Source: Terebella lapidaria
Taxonomy: Eukaryota > Annelida > Polychaeta > Terebellida > Terebellidae
Reading direction: 5' to 3'
Length of the DNA: 64,000 bases
Assembly (NCBI GenBank): GCA_949152475.1
Contig: OX424566.1
Span: forward strand, 31,658,423 to 31,722,422
The notes under the pieces are model-generated. The model worked only from the letters and a program-made list of their open reading frames with translations. It did no database searches and was not told the origin of the DNA. This document shows, one piece after another, positions 23,061-34,299 of this stretch. The position numbers were made by a program, and so were the translations under genes. How positions within the stretch are numbered: the first letter of the stretch is position 1; the number at the start of each line of letters is the position of its first letter.

Positions 23061-23592
23061 TGAGATGTGATACGTCACATCATTACCGTTCTGTCTTAGC
23101 ATATGTGGCATATTTACTTCTCTGGCCATCTAATGCCATGAGATACGGCTGTCAAAGCACATTGTGTATCATGTTTTCAATTGAATATTTGGTTGTCGTT
23201 CGAAAACTATACACACGACAAGGGACTATACTGTTATTCGCATCTATTGAAACGAATTACACCTGGAATCATTGCTAAGAAAAAAAAATCACGGAACAAA
23301 GATATATGTCCACAAATTACGGCAGCCTGACAGTTGAGCAATGTGTTCCACAATTTAAACCATACTTGCATTGTTCTCGCAGGTGTTTAATCAATGCGTA
23401 CGTTGGTTAAAGGTGCCGTCACACTAGACGGCGATTCCACGGAGTTGCCCCGGCGTCGTTAAATTTCCCAGAACGCCATGGGATCGCAGGAAAAATGACG
23501 AAAATCGTGGCGAGTAAAATTGATATTTTTCCGCATGGAGATGTCACGGTGTCCGTTGTGGAGTGCAACCCCGTTTTCACTGCGTTCTATAG
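23061..23592. other. Right palindrome arm segment
   Basis: Mirror of 18575-19085, including the GC-rich MITE-like stretch GTCACACTAGACGGCGATTC at about 23421. No gene. Confidence 0.6.
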
Positions 23593-23593
23593 T

Positions 23594-24407
23594 CACTGTA
23601 TAAATCCCACTACCGTAACGCGACGTTACGGTAGTACGGTTTCTTCTAGATAAACTAGGTGTTAGGCATGATTTTTATATAACACAAACACGAGGCGAAT
23701 TGCGAGATAAACTTCATGTTGGGGCAGAGTAATCAAGCTGTAAATTTGATCGATTCCTGAGAAAAAACGGTTTGAAATTTGCGACGATTACTACGGTAAC
23801 GTTAGTCGCCCACTACCGTAACGCCAATTTTCAAATTTCAATTACTACCGTAACGCCTGTTTGAACCCATCCTTCAAAATGCATTTTATTTTTATTGGAT
23901 CATAATATATGATTCCGGTTAAGAATGGATAGTGGTGATATTGTTGTATATATTACATATTATTAGATCTATACAAAAACAGTCACACGATATAACACAC
24001 AACTGTACCTCCTCACCCATCTCATGTGAAAGTTGTGTTTTTTTTCGAAATATTTGATTGAAACATTGCAAGATACAAAATATAGAAATAGAGAATGAAA
24101 GCTTTAGGTTAACGTTACGGCAGTACATACTCGGCGTTACGGTAGTACCCGGCATCTACCGATCTGACGTTACGGTAATATGCAGCCGATTTCTATTTTA
24201 TACTTTCGGACTAACTGAGGGTGATATCACCAAAATAACTTACACCATTAGATGCGCAACGTTAAGAAGTACCAAAGCGCGCTATTGAACAAGAGTGACT
24301 TGTGTACTAGAAACGATAATCTCAAGAAAACCACTCGAGCTACTCGCACGCCGCCATCGTCCCTTACTACCGTAAGGTCGCGTTACGGTAGTGGGGCTCC
24401 TACTGTG
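23594..24407. mobile_element. CAC-ended element packed with CGTTACGGTAGT motifs
   Basis: 814 bp, right-private. Starts CACTGTATAAATCCCACTAC and, read from the other end, CACAGTAGGAGCCCCACTAC. A perfect 5-bp target duplication ATAGT flanks it (23589-23593 and 24408-24412). The left arm shows the empty site as GCGTTCTAGGTGGCG (reverse strand). The 12-mer ACTACCGTAACG or its complement occurs about ten times (near 23611, 23625, 23790, 23810, 23845, 24112, 24133, 24163, 24366, 24380). No coding frame recognised. Confidence 0.8.
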
Positions 24408-24423
24408 ATAGTGGCGACCTAAT

Positions 24424-24893
24424 GGGCAGTGTACAGTAATTCCCTCAGCCAATCAGCGAGCGTTCACCTCACTTTTTCTGTTGTTAAAGGGGAACTGTTG
24501 TTAAACATCGCCTCATATATTTTTTAGGCCAGACTTCTGGACGAGTGTATATTCACCTGAAAGAACGCAGTGCTGGGATATAATGACCCGGTTTTCAAGG
24601 CAGTTTCTTGTTGGCGTTCTTCTCAGGAGCTGGGGAATCAAAGGGGTTTTGCATGGGCATCAGTACCCATAATTTTGGGTATTTTCACCCCGGGTCCATT
24701 CAAGGCAGAATAGCGAAAAATCCCATGTGTCGTCAAATATATTCATGCTTACCACGCGATGCCCAATACGTTGAGGGACAAAACTAGCATAGTGGTTAGG
24801 CTGGGATTTTTTTTTAGGAAGGTGTTATGGACCGTCAAAGTAAGATCATTTAACATTGAGTTGAATGGCCAATATAATTAATATACAGTAGCC
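24424..24893. mobile_element. GGGCAG-type MITE, copy A
   Basis: 470 bp, GGGCAGTGTACAGTAATTCC to TTAATATACAGTAGCC; about 98% identical to copy B by eye. Its right flank TTAAC and copy B's left flank ATTAA do not pair as a simple duplication of its left flank CTAAT. Confidence 0.8.
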
Positions 24894-25747
24894 TTAACTG
24901 ATTACACAATTTTCACTCTGCGTGGCCTGGGACCGCAAAAAAATGTCATAATTTGTTTGACTAGGTAACAGTTGAAGGTTCCCGACCTAATTCAATGTTC
25001 ATTTGCCGTGTTTTGTGTGGTTAAGGAGAAAATTGTGGAATACACATAAATCACATGGTCGGTCGGCATACAAAAATGTTCTAACTATCCTCAGCGGCTA
25101 AATTATGACTTGAATTACAATTTGTTTGCACAATATTAATGATACTGATGCATTTCAATAGCTCAGCCTTCTACAGGTGTCAGGGACTAGGAAATTTTGA
25201 CCACCGGACCAGATCACAAGAATTGAGGTCGGCCCTACGCCGAGCTCACGCTTATCATAAGCAGCCCCCCTGACCCTGACATCATTCTAGAGACACAAGG
25301 TTGCATGCAAATAATAACCCCTTGATATTCTTGACTTTCCAAATAAATTATTAGCGGTTTGTTACGTTTCACATGGGTTCTATAGATAATTTTCCGTTTT
25401 TAGTGTGATAAATTCACGGTTTTCTTTAATCTTACTTTACTAAATAATCCAAACTGCCATTGAATTATACCAACGATTGGGTCTTGATGCTAATTGCACT
25501 TATATTCTATACTCATCCTGAAATTTTCAAGGCTTTTGCATGAAAACTCAATGAGTTTTCAACAATTTCAATTCTAAGAATTTGGCAGACTGGCAAATCC
25601 CAGCACATGTAGCATGTGTATTAAATGGACTGAAACAGAGAATTGAATCAGGATATCAGGTTTATATTTCGTTTCACAATTACATACATATAAGACTACC
25701 TACTGACAAAATATAATTCATATATCTCAGAAACGCCTATATATTAA
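24894..25747. other. 854-bp spacer between MITE copies A and B
   Basis: Right-private, AT-rich, bounded by TTAA on both sides (24893-24897 region and 25744-25747). No coding frame recognised. Confidence 0.5.
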
Positions 25748-26215
25748 GGGCAGTGTACAGTAATTCCCTCAGCCAATCAGCGAGCGTTCACCTCACTCAG
25801 GCAATTTAAAGGGGAACTGTTGTTAAACATCGCCTCATATATTTTTTAGGCCAGACTTCTGGACGAGTGTATATTCACCTGAAAGAACGCAGTGCTGGGA
25901 TATAATGACCCGGTTTTCAAGGCAGTATCTTGTTGGCGTTCTTCTCAGGAGCTGGGGAATCAAAGGGGTTTTGCATGGGCATCAGTACCCATAATTTTGG
26001 GTATTTTCACCCCGGGTCCATTCAAGGCAGAATAGCGAAAAATCCCATGTGTCGTCAAATATATTCATGCTTACCACGCGATGCCCAATACGTTGAGGGA
26101 CAAAACTAGCATAGTGGTTAGGCTGGGATTTTTTTTTAGGAAGGTGTTATGGACCGTCAAAGTAAGATCATTTAACATTGAGTTGAATGGCCAATATAAT
26201 TAATATACAGTAGCC
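25748..26215. mobile_element. GGGCAG-type MITE, copy B
   Basis: 468 bp, same ends and orientation as copy A. TAA is present on both sides (25745-25747 and 26216-26218). It differs from copy A mainly at one short tract (ACTCAGGCAATTTAAAGG versus ACTTTTTCTGTTGTTAAAGG). Confidence 0.8.
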
Positions 26216-26218
26216 TAA

Positions 26219-27865
26219 TGCGTGCTCACGGCTATGGTTGGCCAAACGTGTCATGAATAGCTAACGTAACGACGGAATGAAAATTGAGCCCAGTGGGAAA
26301 AAAATCGAGCCCGGCGGGATGTAGATGTCCCGGCAGCATGGAATCAAGTCCGGTGTAAAAAGATTGCATGGTAGTTTGTGTAATGCAAGTCCGGGGTACC
26401 TATATTCCTAAAACTGGTAGACCCATGAACTTATCCACCTACATGTATTTATTAAATTAAGTGCATATATGGAAACACATCCTAATATATGTAATATAGT
26501 GACTATGACGCCAGTGTGTCTTTGGATAAAATATTCGGTCGGGCTTTGTTTCTATTGCAAAATATTGTATTTTTCGTTTGTTATTGGCATCATTAAAATC
26601 TCACTGTATCGGTGGTAATAGATTGATACTTACATATTGACCTTCCTCCATTTTATGTCCCATATAACCACATTGAGATATTTGACACGTGAATCTTATA
26701 TGGCCTATCTCACCAGACTTGCAACCGATTAGCAACTCAGGCGAATGCCAATGGACCATTTCACAGAGCCCACTCGGACCTCATGAATATCTGGCATTAC
26801 TCGGTAATTTCCGTAGTTCAAACAGACCAATAGCTACTGAGGGCAGAACACGCGCTTCCATGGCAGCGTAAAACCACACACGAGATTCCGAAGTTGTCTC
26901 AAGCAGCATCCGCGCGCTTAGCCGCGTGCACGCTCAAGCAGTCACGCGATATGGTTATATGCAAAAAGAAAGTTGAGAATGGAAGAATGGGCATATACCA
27001 ACAAAATGTGACATTTTGCAGATACATTTGTATTTGTATGATATATTTAGGCCATACGAGTCGAGGCAAAGGCTTACTTTATCTAAATGCGATGTACATA
27101 AGTGCATATTAATGGTTTGAAGTTATGCACAAAACAGTTGAAACTGATTCAAAGCCCCCCGCTTCTGATTTGTCCAAAAATGTTTACGTTTTCAGACTTC
27201 CGAAATATTTGGCCGGAGTCCCTGTGAAATGGTCCATTCGTCTGCTGCGGTTTTTAATCACAGCTTTGTCTGTGATAGATCTCTAAGAAGTCGGAATCAG
27301 CATCCCAATTCGCCAACCAATCGCTCACCTGAAAAAACATGTTCAAAATAGCGTGGCTAATGAAAAGCGATTTTTTTTTCGCTAACTTGTCTGTATTCGT
27401 ATCTAATCAATCGCTAACTTAGATACAACTTAGAGACAATTAGTGTGCACCACTAATTGTCTATCTCCATCAGGATTAAATGGGTACCGATCATTCAATA
27501 GGATGCTATAGTGTAGCGCCGGATTGTGGCAGCTGTGTAGTAATTCTAGACTGGGGGTAAAGTGTATAGAGCCCTTGCTTAGAACTACGTTCTATAAAGG
27601 AGCGCTTAATAAATGTTAACTTTACATGCCCTGCAACGGCTCTGGATATCTGACCCATTGCAACTATCCCGCCGGGACATCTAGGCTATGAGGGGCTATC
27701 TTCCATCGTACCGATACATTTCCATCCCGCCGATATATTCTCACCTCACCCTGCTCAGTTTTCATCCCGCCGGGCTCGATTTTGATCCTGCCGGGACCTA
27801 TTTTCACCCTGCTGTTACATATCACTATATATGACATAGTCTAGGCACGTTTTCTATAAAGGGCC
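26219..27865. mobile_element. TIR element with CATCCCGCCGGG repeats (right copy)
   Basis: Mirror of 16573-18545. The GCCCGGCGGGATG clusters are at 26275-26340 and 27665-27830. It carries a private insert (26752-27236) and its outer end is split from the rest by the 4.56-kb element at 27879. Confidence 0.6.
26752..27236. mobile_element. TGGACCATTTCACAG TIR element, 485 bp
   Basis: Starts TGGACCATTTCACAGAG and, reversed, TGGACCATTTCACAGGG, a 15-bp perfect TIR. The left arm has the empty site GAATGCCAGTTCGTCTG (reverse of about 18205). The TIR matches the centre element (TGGACCTTTTCA), so they look like one family. Target duplication not resolved. Confidence 0.7.
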
Positions 27866-27878
27866 TTAGAAATGACGA

Positions 27879-30800
27879 TAGGGGGGATGGAATGTTACTG
27901 CCTGTCACCCATGCTGAGGTCAAAGTAGGGTCCTTACTGGTTAATATTAGCCCGGATGACATTAAAAATTTTATTTTTTTCATAAAATTCTAACAATTTT
28001 ATATACGGACGAAGCCGCGGTTATTTTTTTCGTTTTTAAATTCACATAAAAGACTGTTGAATCGTGAATAATGAAGCTAGAGTTATCATTTTGGTGTCAA
28101 AATGTCTGGAATTACACGGCTAATCAAGAAAAATACCATCTAGAGCAGTTCATGGTGTAAGTTTCGTAATATAACATGAAAACACATAATAATATGTCCG
28201 AAATTGCCTTCGATTTCACAATCTGAGACCTGCGAAAATGAGTGTTTCAGCTCACAAATCTATTTTATCTTTACGAAAACGTCACTTAAATTACCCCAGA
28301 TTATATACCATACTGCCAAAATAAACCATTCAAAGGTCTTAACCAAGTATACTGCTAGTAATCAAATGAACCTAACAATACCCCCTAGTGAACTCCGTGA
28401 TCGCATGATATTCTCAAATTTGACAAAACTAGTTATACTCTCACATATAACTCTGCTAGAATAATTATTTTGAAGTCAAATGATACGGATCATCGTTTCA
28501 AATATATCATGCAATAATCAGGTCGAGATGTAATTTTTTTCCCATCAAAACAAGAAAAAAAATCCCAAAATTGGACCATAATGATTTACTGGTTGTATAC
28601 GAAATGTAGGCATCTTAGAAAGTTCACCATTTGTGGTTTAATAAATGTTTATGTGGTTAAGTGATATACCATTGATACTTGGTAGAATCAGTCACCATGT
28701 GTACCAGCAGTAGTTTGCCAAAATCACCAGAGTGACCAGTGGTATTCTGTCCGAGTCACACCACAGAGTAACATGCAAACTGCACAAAGGGGGATTCTAT
28801 GTTCGGCGATGTTAGGAAACTGTTTTCACACAAGCAGTTGTTACCAAACCATCGAACATACAATATCCTGGACTCTAATTAATCAGGGCGTATAGTTGGC
28901 ATCAGTCAACCGTGGTGCTGCACAACGTTGGATAATCATAACCCATGACAGAACAATGATCCTGCAGATTTGCGAGAAAAATGACAGGCGTTCATATAAG
29001 AAATCCACAGAAAGATGTCAGTTGTACAGTCAATCAGAAGGATGATGGAGATATACACAAAGTGTTGGGCATCATTGTAGGCTGGGTCTACCCATTGAGT
29101 ACTCGGAGATGAACATAAGACTCTCGTCAACACAGCATCTGGAATCACAGTCAATGACACATATTACATGATCTACCTACTGCAGGAGACAAATGAAGCA
29201 GTTTTATTTACAAACGAAGCTTCATGGTGAACCTTATTTTGTTGAACAAAGTCAACTTGATTGCCACACTGCCAAAATTATCTTTGAAGTCATTCAGCAT
29301 CATCGTGCAAACAAAGACAACAAAGGTGGTTGCAACATACAATTTACAATAGAAGGTTATACAAGCTGATTGGAGTCTATTTGCTAAAATGCTAGTTATT
29401 GCTCGGAATTGTCAACTGAACATGAAAGATGCAGTCCCATTATGGTCACTGCTATGAACATTGGCCAACACAGCTGGAGTTCCTGCTTAAACAACCAAGG
29501 TGCCTCTGTTACACATCCTCGAAGACTACCATGAACCAGTTGAAGATGTTCCACAATCGGCAGTTCTCACCGATGGTATGGAAGTACTGCACTTTGTCAA
29601 GAATGCTCTCAAGACACTTGGAGTTCAGGCTCAGTACATCTTTCAACTGGTGCCTACATGCATACATGCTCACTCACAAAAGAGTCAACTATGTCATGGA
29701 TCCTTAATCCGTTGTATACATCAAAAACTCGGAGCATGCAAAGCGTGCCAAACGGGGAAGCTTTCAAGTCACGATCCAGGGAAAATCAAAATTGTCCAAC
29801 ACGGTCGAAGAAATTAATGTGACGTGAGTAACTAGACAAGTCTGTCTCAATTCCGCTTTGAATGGCAGCAGACTGAGTATGTAGTCTTGTACACTTGTTG
29901 TAATTACTAACACATAGTAAAGAGTACTACGTACAACCTCGTTGTTGGGCACAGCACCATTCGGACTACTGGTTCGATCAGTTGAGCATCAAACAGGAGG
30001 AAGCTGCCAGTCATGCAGCATCAAAAGCAAATAGCTGCTTCATCCTCAGGTCACCAGCACCTAAGTTGCTGTGTTGGCATGTGCGAGAGTTCTATCCTGC
30101 CCTGAAAACAAACAATGTACAAGGTACATGTACATCGACACCACAGCCATAGGCATCTCACTTGGCATGGTCGTATGCAGTGATTTTGTTGCCAAAGGAA
30201 AGACACGGCCATTTCAGTCGACAATGGCTGATCAAAACATGTGTGATGTCAGGAAAAAGATTGGTAAATCATTCTCCAACAGAGAAGAACTTCTCGATGG
30301 CTCTGAATGTGTTTCATACTTCTCCAAGAAATTTCTCAAAAAAAAACACGAAGAATATTTCTAAACAGACATAAATTCTGTCAGGTACAAACCATTCTGC
30401 AGCAGGAATGAGCAAACATTTCATCTTATACCAAAAAAAAGGAAGCTCTCAAACACCACACATTGCATGAGTCAGCTATTAGGCTTGCATCTGGAGAACC
30501 TCGCTACAGAAGGCTGTCAAAGCTTCAAGCCCAAATGATCATGGCTCGAGTGTGGTTGCTGAGAGCATCTCGATTCACCATACAGATCAGATGTTAGCAC
30601 CAAAAGCCATGCGATTCAAATGTTAGAAGGACCATTGCACAGGAACATGTTCTCCAAAGAATGCAATGTCTTATACTGAAGGTTATGTCTGTACAGACTG
30701 ATCAAACAATCCCGACTTGAGCAACAATAATACGACCTTGGGCACGAACTACTGTTTGAGAGGAAATGTGAATGATATGGATTACATTTCATTGTCAAAT

Positions 30801-32440
30801 TAATCTGTATTGAGCTTTCCCATGTCTATGTTTATGCTGGCCATACCTCTTGAATATGCACATGTCAATTAAAGAGGCTGGAAGATAAATATTTTGTTGA
30901 TCCGAAGCTTAGAAGAACATGTTGCTAATATTATTTGCAGAAGGTTGGTTTCTTGTCATAAATTTTAGACTACATACCAGTTCCTACATGTATCAATAGT
31001 GTTTTGCTCTGAAACAAACTCTTCATTTTAGGCCGTATGTTTCAACTAGAACGGGTTTTGTATGATCTCATGATCGAGGAGTCAAGAAGGGGAAAAGATC
31101 CAACATAGGAAGTAAAACTGAATGTTGCAACATTTTAGTCAAATGACAAGTGATCTTATGAAGTTTTATGAACTCTTATTAGTGGTACGATTTTGGACCA
31201 CAACTCACATTTTGTGGTGGCATGAATCTCCACCCACATGAACCAATTATACAATGTATCCATCGAAATGGTACCGGTAATTAATTTCCCGTTTTGATTG
31301 TATATAAAATGTTAAGATTTCTTTGAATACTCGATCACAAAACACTATGAAATACATATATCCCCTCCTCTCAAAACCCTGTAAAAAATTCACAGAGTGA
31401 ATATTATATTTAGTTGGCGAATATTATGGATTCAAATATGTTAAAATTATGATGAATTAAGCTACTGGTCACTATGTCGACTAAGTAACACTAGCAGAAC
31501 ACTTGACAACATTAGCAGCGAATAACCACAAACGATCAACTTTCTAAGCTGCCGACACAGTAAATAAATTATTGTGGTCAAATTTTGGTGTGTTTTTGTA
31601 GTTTTCATGAAAACAAAAACACATCTGGACTTGGATTTTATACTTTGGGTTTGAACTAATGATTCCTATCATTTGATATCAAAATAATTTGTCCATCATA
31701 GTTATTGGTAAGAGAAATCATTAACCAATCAATGGTTATGGTCAAATTTTGGTGGATATTTCTTATGTTTTGATGAGAAGAAATTTCACATCTCTAACTG
31801 ATTACTGTATTGTATGTTTGAAATGATGATTCGTATCATTTGACATCAAAATAATCATTCTAGCATAGTAATATGTGAGAGTATAACTAGTTTTGTCAAA
31901 TTCGAGAAAATCATGCGATCACGGAGTTCACTAGGGGGTAGTGTTAGGTTAATTTGATTTCTAGCTGTAAATTTGGTTAAGACCTTGGGATGGTTTATTT
32001 TGGCAGTAAGGTATATAATCTAGGGTAATTTTAGTGAAGTTTTCGTAAAGATAAAATAGATTTGTGAGCTGGAACACCCATTTTCGCAGATCTCAGATTG
32101 TGAAATCGAAGGCAATTTCGGACTTATTATTATGTGTTTTCATGTTATAATACAAAACTTACACCATGAACTGATGTAGATGGTATTTATCTTGATTTGC
32201 CATGTAATTCCAGACATTTTGACACCAAAATGATAACTCTAGCTTCATTATTCACGATTCAACAGTCTTTTATGTGAATTTCAAAACGAGAAAAATAACC
32301 GCGGCTTCGTCCGTATATAAAATTGTTAGAATTTTATGAAAAAATTAAAATTTTGAATGTCATCCGGGCTAATATTGACCAGTAGGGACCCTACTTTGAC
32401 CCCAGCATGGGTGACAGGCAGTAACATTCCATCCCCCCTA
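27879..32440. mobile_element. 4.56-kb element with ~0.7-kb terminal inverted repeats
   Basis: Ends TAGGGGGGATGGAATG in inverted orientation. The arms 27879-28600 and 31690-32440 match throughout (e.g. CCGCGGCTTCGTCCG at the right, its complement at the left). It is inserted in the right copy of the CCCGCCGGG element; the left arm lacks it. No clean target duplication: the flanks GAAATGACGA and AAGTGTTATT differ. The interior has only decayed frames. Near 31570-31900 a ~165-bp unit from the inner edge of the right TIR is tandemly doubled. Confidence 0.75.
28930..30600 (+). pseudogene. Decayed unclassified ORF fragments inside the 4.56-kb element
   Basis: Plus-strand fragments look protein-like but are separated by stops and frame changes: around 29200-29370 (a His/Gln-rich segment), 29500-29817 (contains HILEDYHEP and LTDGMEVLHFV) and 30071-30364 (contains FVAKGKTRPFQST and KKIGKSFSNREELLDGSE), then about 30440-30590 (contains ALKHHTLHESAIRLASGEP). 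They may be remains of one transposon protein. I cannot place the family, and no catalytic residues are evident. Confidence 0.3.
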
Positions 32441-33160
32441 AAGTGTTATTTTGAGATTTTGTACCTAGTCTACGTTTGGCCAACCATACACGGCGTGCTA
32501 GAAGATGCCACTGCGGAGCACACACTGCGCGGACGGCGTGTCTTGAACGTTCGTAGCGCGGCTGCAAATCTTGTATACAGTTTATAAACATAATGAAAAT
32601 TATTCATTTAACTTTCACATTCAAACTGGCAACTTTACAGTGTGTTAAATTTCCTATTATTGCATAATTTTTATATATCGTTGCATGTCGGAGCTGATCA
32701 ACTGAACACTAATATCATAATTATTTGATACAGTATGGTACATGTGTAATGATAGCAAATATTCACTTTATTATTATTATTACTTGCTGTCGTTTTAATA
32801 CAGCCATGATGAAGACAAATATGTAACTGAGAGTTTAAAACGATGACCCAGTATTTATATAATTTTGTGGTGTTTGCTAAAAACGCACCGACATAGCTGT
32901 TTGAGTGGCCTGCATGCACCCTGTTGACGCCGATTGACGCGGCATGGACAGTGCAAGAACGCTGTGAACGATGCAGTAGCTCCGTGCAATCTCTGACACG
33001 TGTGCAACGGAATGAATAAGACTCCGTGCAAGCGTAGTGTAAGCGCTGTGTTACACGCCAGGAGGACGCGATATAATTGCAGTAACACCTCCATGGACTC
33101 CTTGACATAGAGTAATCACCGCTGTCTGCTGGCGCGACCGTCGGGCGATTATGCGTGTCC
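32441..33160. other. Right palindrome arm; (TTA)n at breakpoint
   Basis: 32465-32630 mirrors 15753-15895 and 16573-16600. 32631-32768 is the short sequence that occupies the place of the 8.3-kb left-arm satellite block. 32769-32782 is (TTA)n. 32783-33160 mirrors 7010-7367 (CATGATGAAGACA; GCGACCGTCGGGCGATTATG). Confidence 0.65.
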
Positions 33161-33628
33161 TAGTCCAGCAGAACTGCAGAAAAGCATGTTTTGGCGTCAT
33201 TATGAACTTTTTTTGCTGATTCATCATCTCTGAGCATTCCTGAGTCAGAATCAGCCGGGTGCCACCTTGGCACCCTTGGGGAATTTTTTTAAGAGCCGAA
33301 AAACAAAATGGCTGCCACTGAATACTGCTAAATTTACTTCTTTGACAATATCTTCGCTTCTAGGCCACTTAGAAGCACAAACTTGGTGTCTACTACTAGG
33401 TTTTCATGGTCAAGGAATCCATTTATAATAATGCCAAACTTGTATATATAACGGCTCATCAGATTTTCGAGATTAACCACCCAGATATTCGAAAAATCTG
33501 GTTTTGGTGAAGTGATTGAATGTTCACGCATTTGCCACTCAGTACAACATTTATTGCTGTCCACTACTATGTATTCAGGCTCAATAAATCAATGACAATA
33601 AATGTGACAATATGTTTTCACTATTAAA

Positions 33629-34105
33629 TTAGGTGTTACATGTGGCAACATTACAAGTCATTGGCAATTCTTCGTAACTTGAACCGACATCAACATCATC
33701 TTCCTGAACAGGTTCTTCCTTGGTATGTTCATTGCAACAATTTGGTCCAGAATAATAGGCACAGAACTTTGAACAAGACATCTGTGGCACTACACAGCCA
33801 CATCTCCCATTGGAACATGGCCGGCTGGTGGAGCATCCACATTCGACTGTTCGTAGAGAGGCGACAGGTACACAGTGTATACACCAGTTGGAAGCGGGGT
33901 TGGATGCATGTTGTGCCGTCTCCATCTGTATTACGACCATATCGGGTCGGGTCAAAGTGTGGAGGATCTGATCGAGCAGCGGATTTATACATAAGAATTG
34001 TAATTGAGTACGATGTAGATGCTGAACAAAGTCATCTTGTGATAGGGGCAATACCTTCAGTTTTGAGGCTAATGTGTTCCTCACATGATGGTGGTTAACA
34101 AACAT
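33629..34105 (-). pseudogene. Cysteine-rich tail of transposon-type protein, left foldback arm
   Basis: A 158-codon minus-strand frame. Its first part has an FVQHLHRTQLQFL segment, then CGCSTSRPCSNGRCGC and, 6 residues on, CSKFC and CC. This layout, an -HL-R---Q-L- helix followed by closely spaced C-C---C----C-C----C---C, resembles the C-terminus of a widespread, poorly characterised invertebrate repeat-encoded protein family with CXC/tesmin-like tails (recalled, not searched). The N-terminal bulk is missing. Confidence 0.4.
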
Positions 34106-34299
34106 ATCATCTCTCAGTTTGAAACCATGATAGGCAGCAAAAGAAGCATCGAGTTTGTTTCATCTGCTTCTGGTTGACCAAGTGAGATTAGGTGACCCCC
34201 TCGTGGGGGTCTTCAATGCTGTGGCCTTTCCAATGCCAAACGGATACTGTAGTACACAGTGTTATACTCACCTCCCCCATTGAGACATGTACACCTGGC

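Noticed and set aside
24424..24893. Simple TSD for MITE copy A
   Set aside because: Left flank CTAAT and right flank TTAAC do not match; only the outer junctions of the A-spacer-B unit agree.
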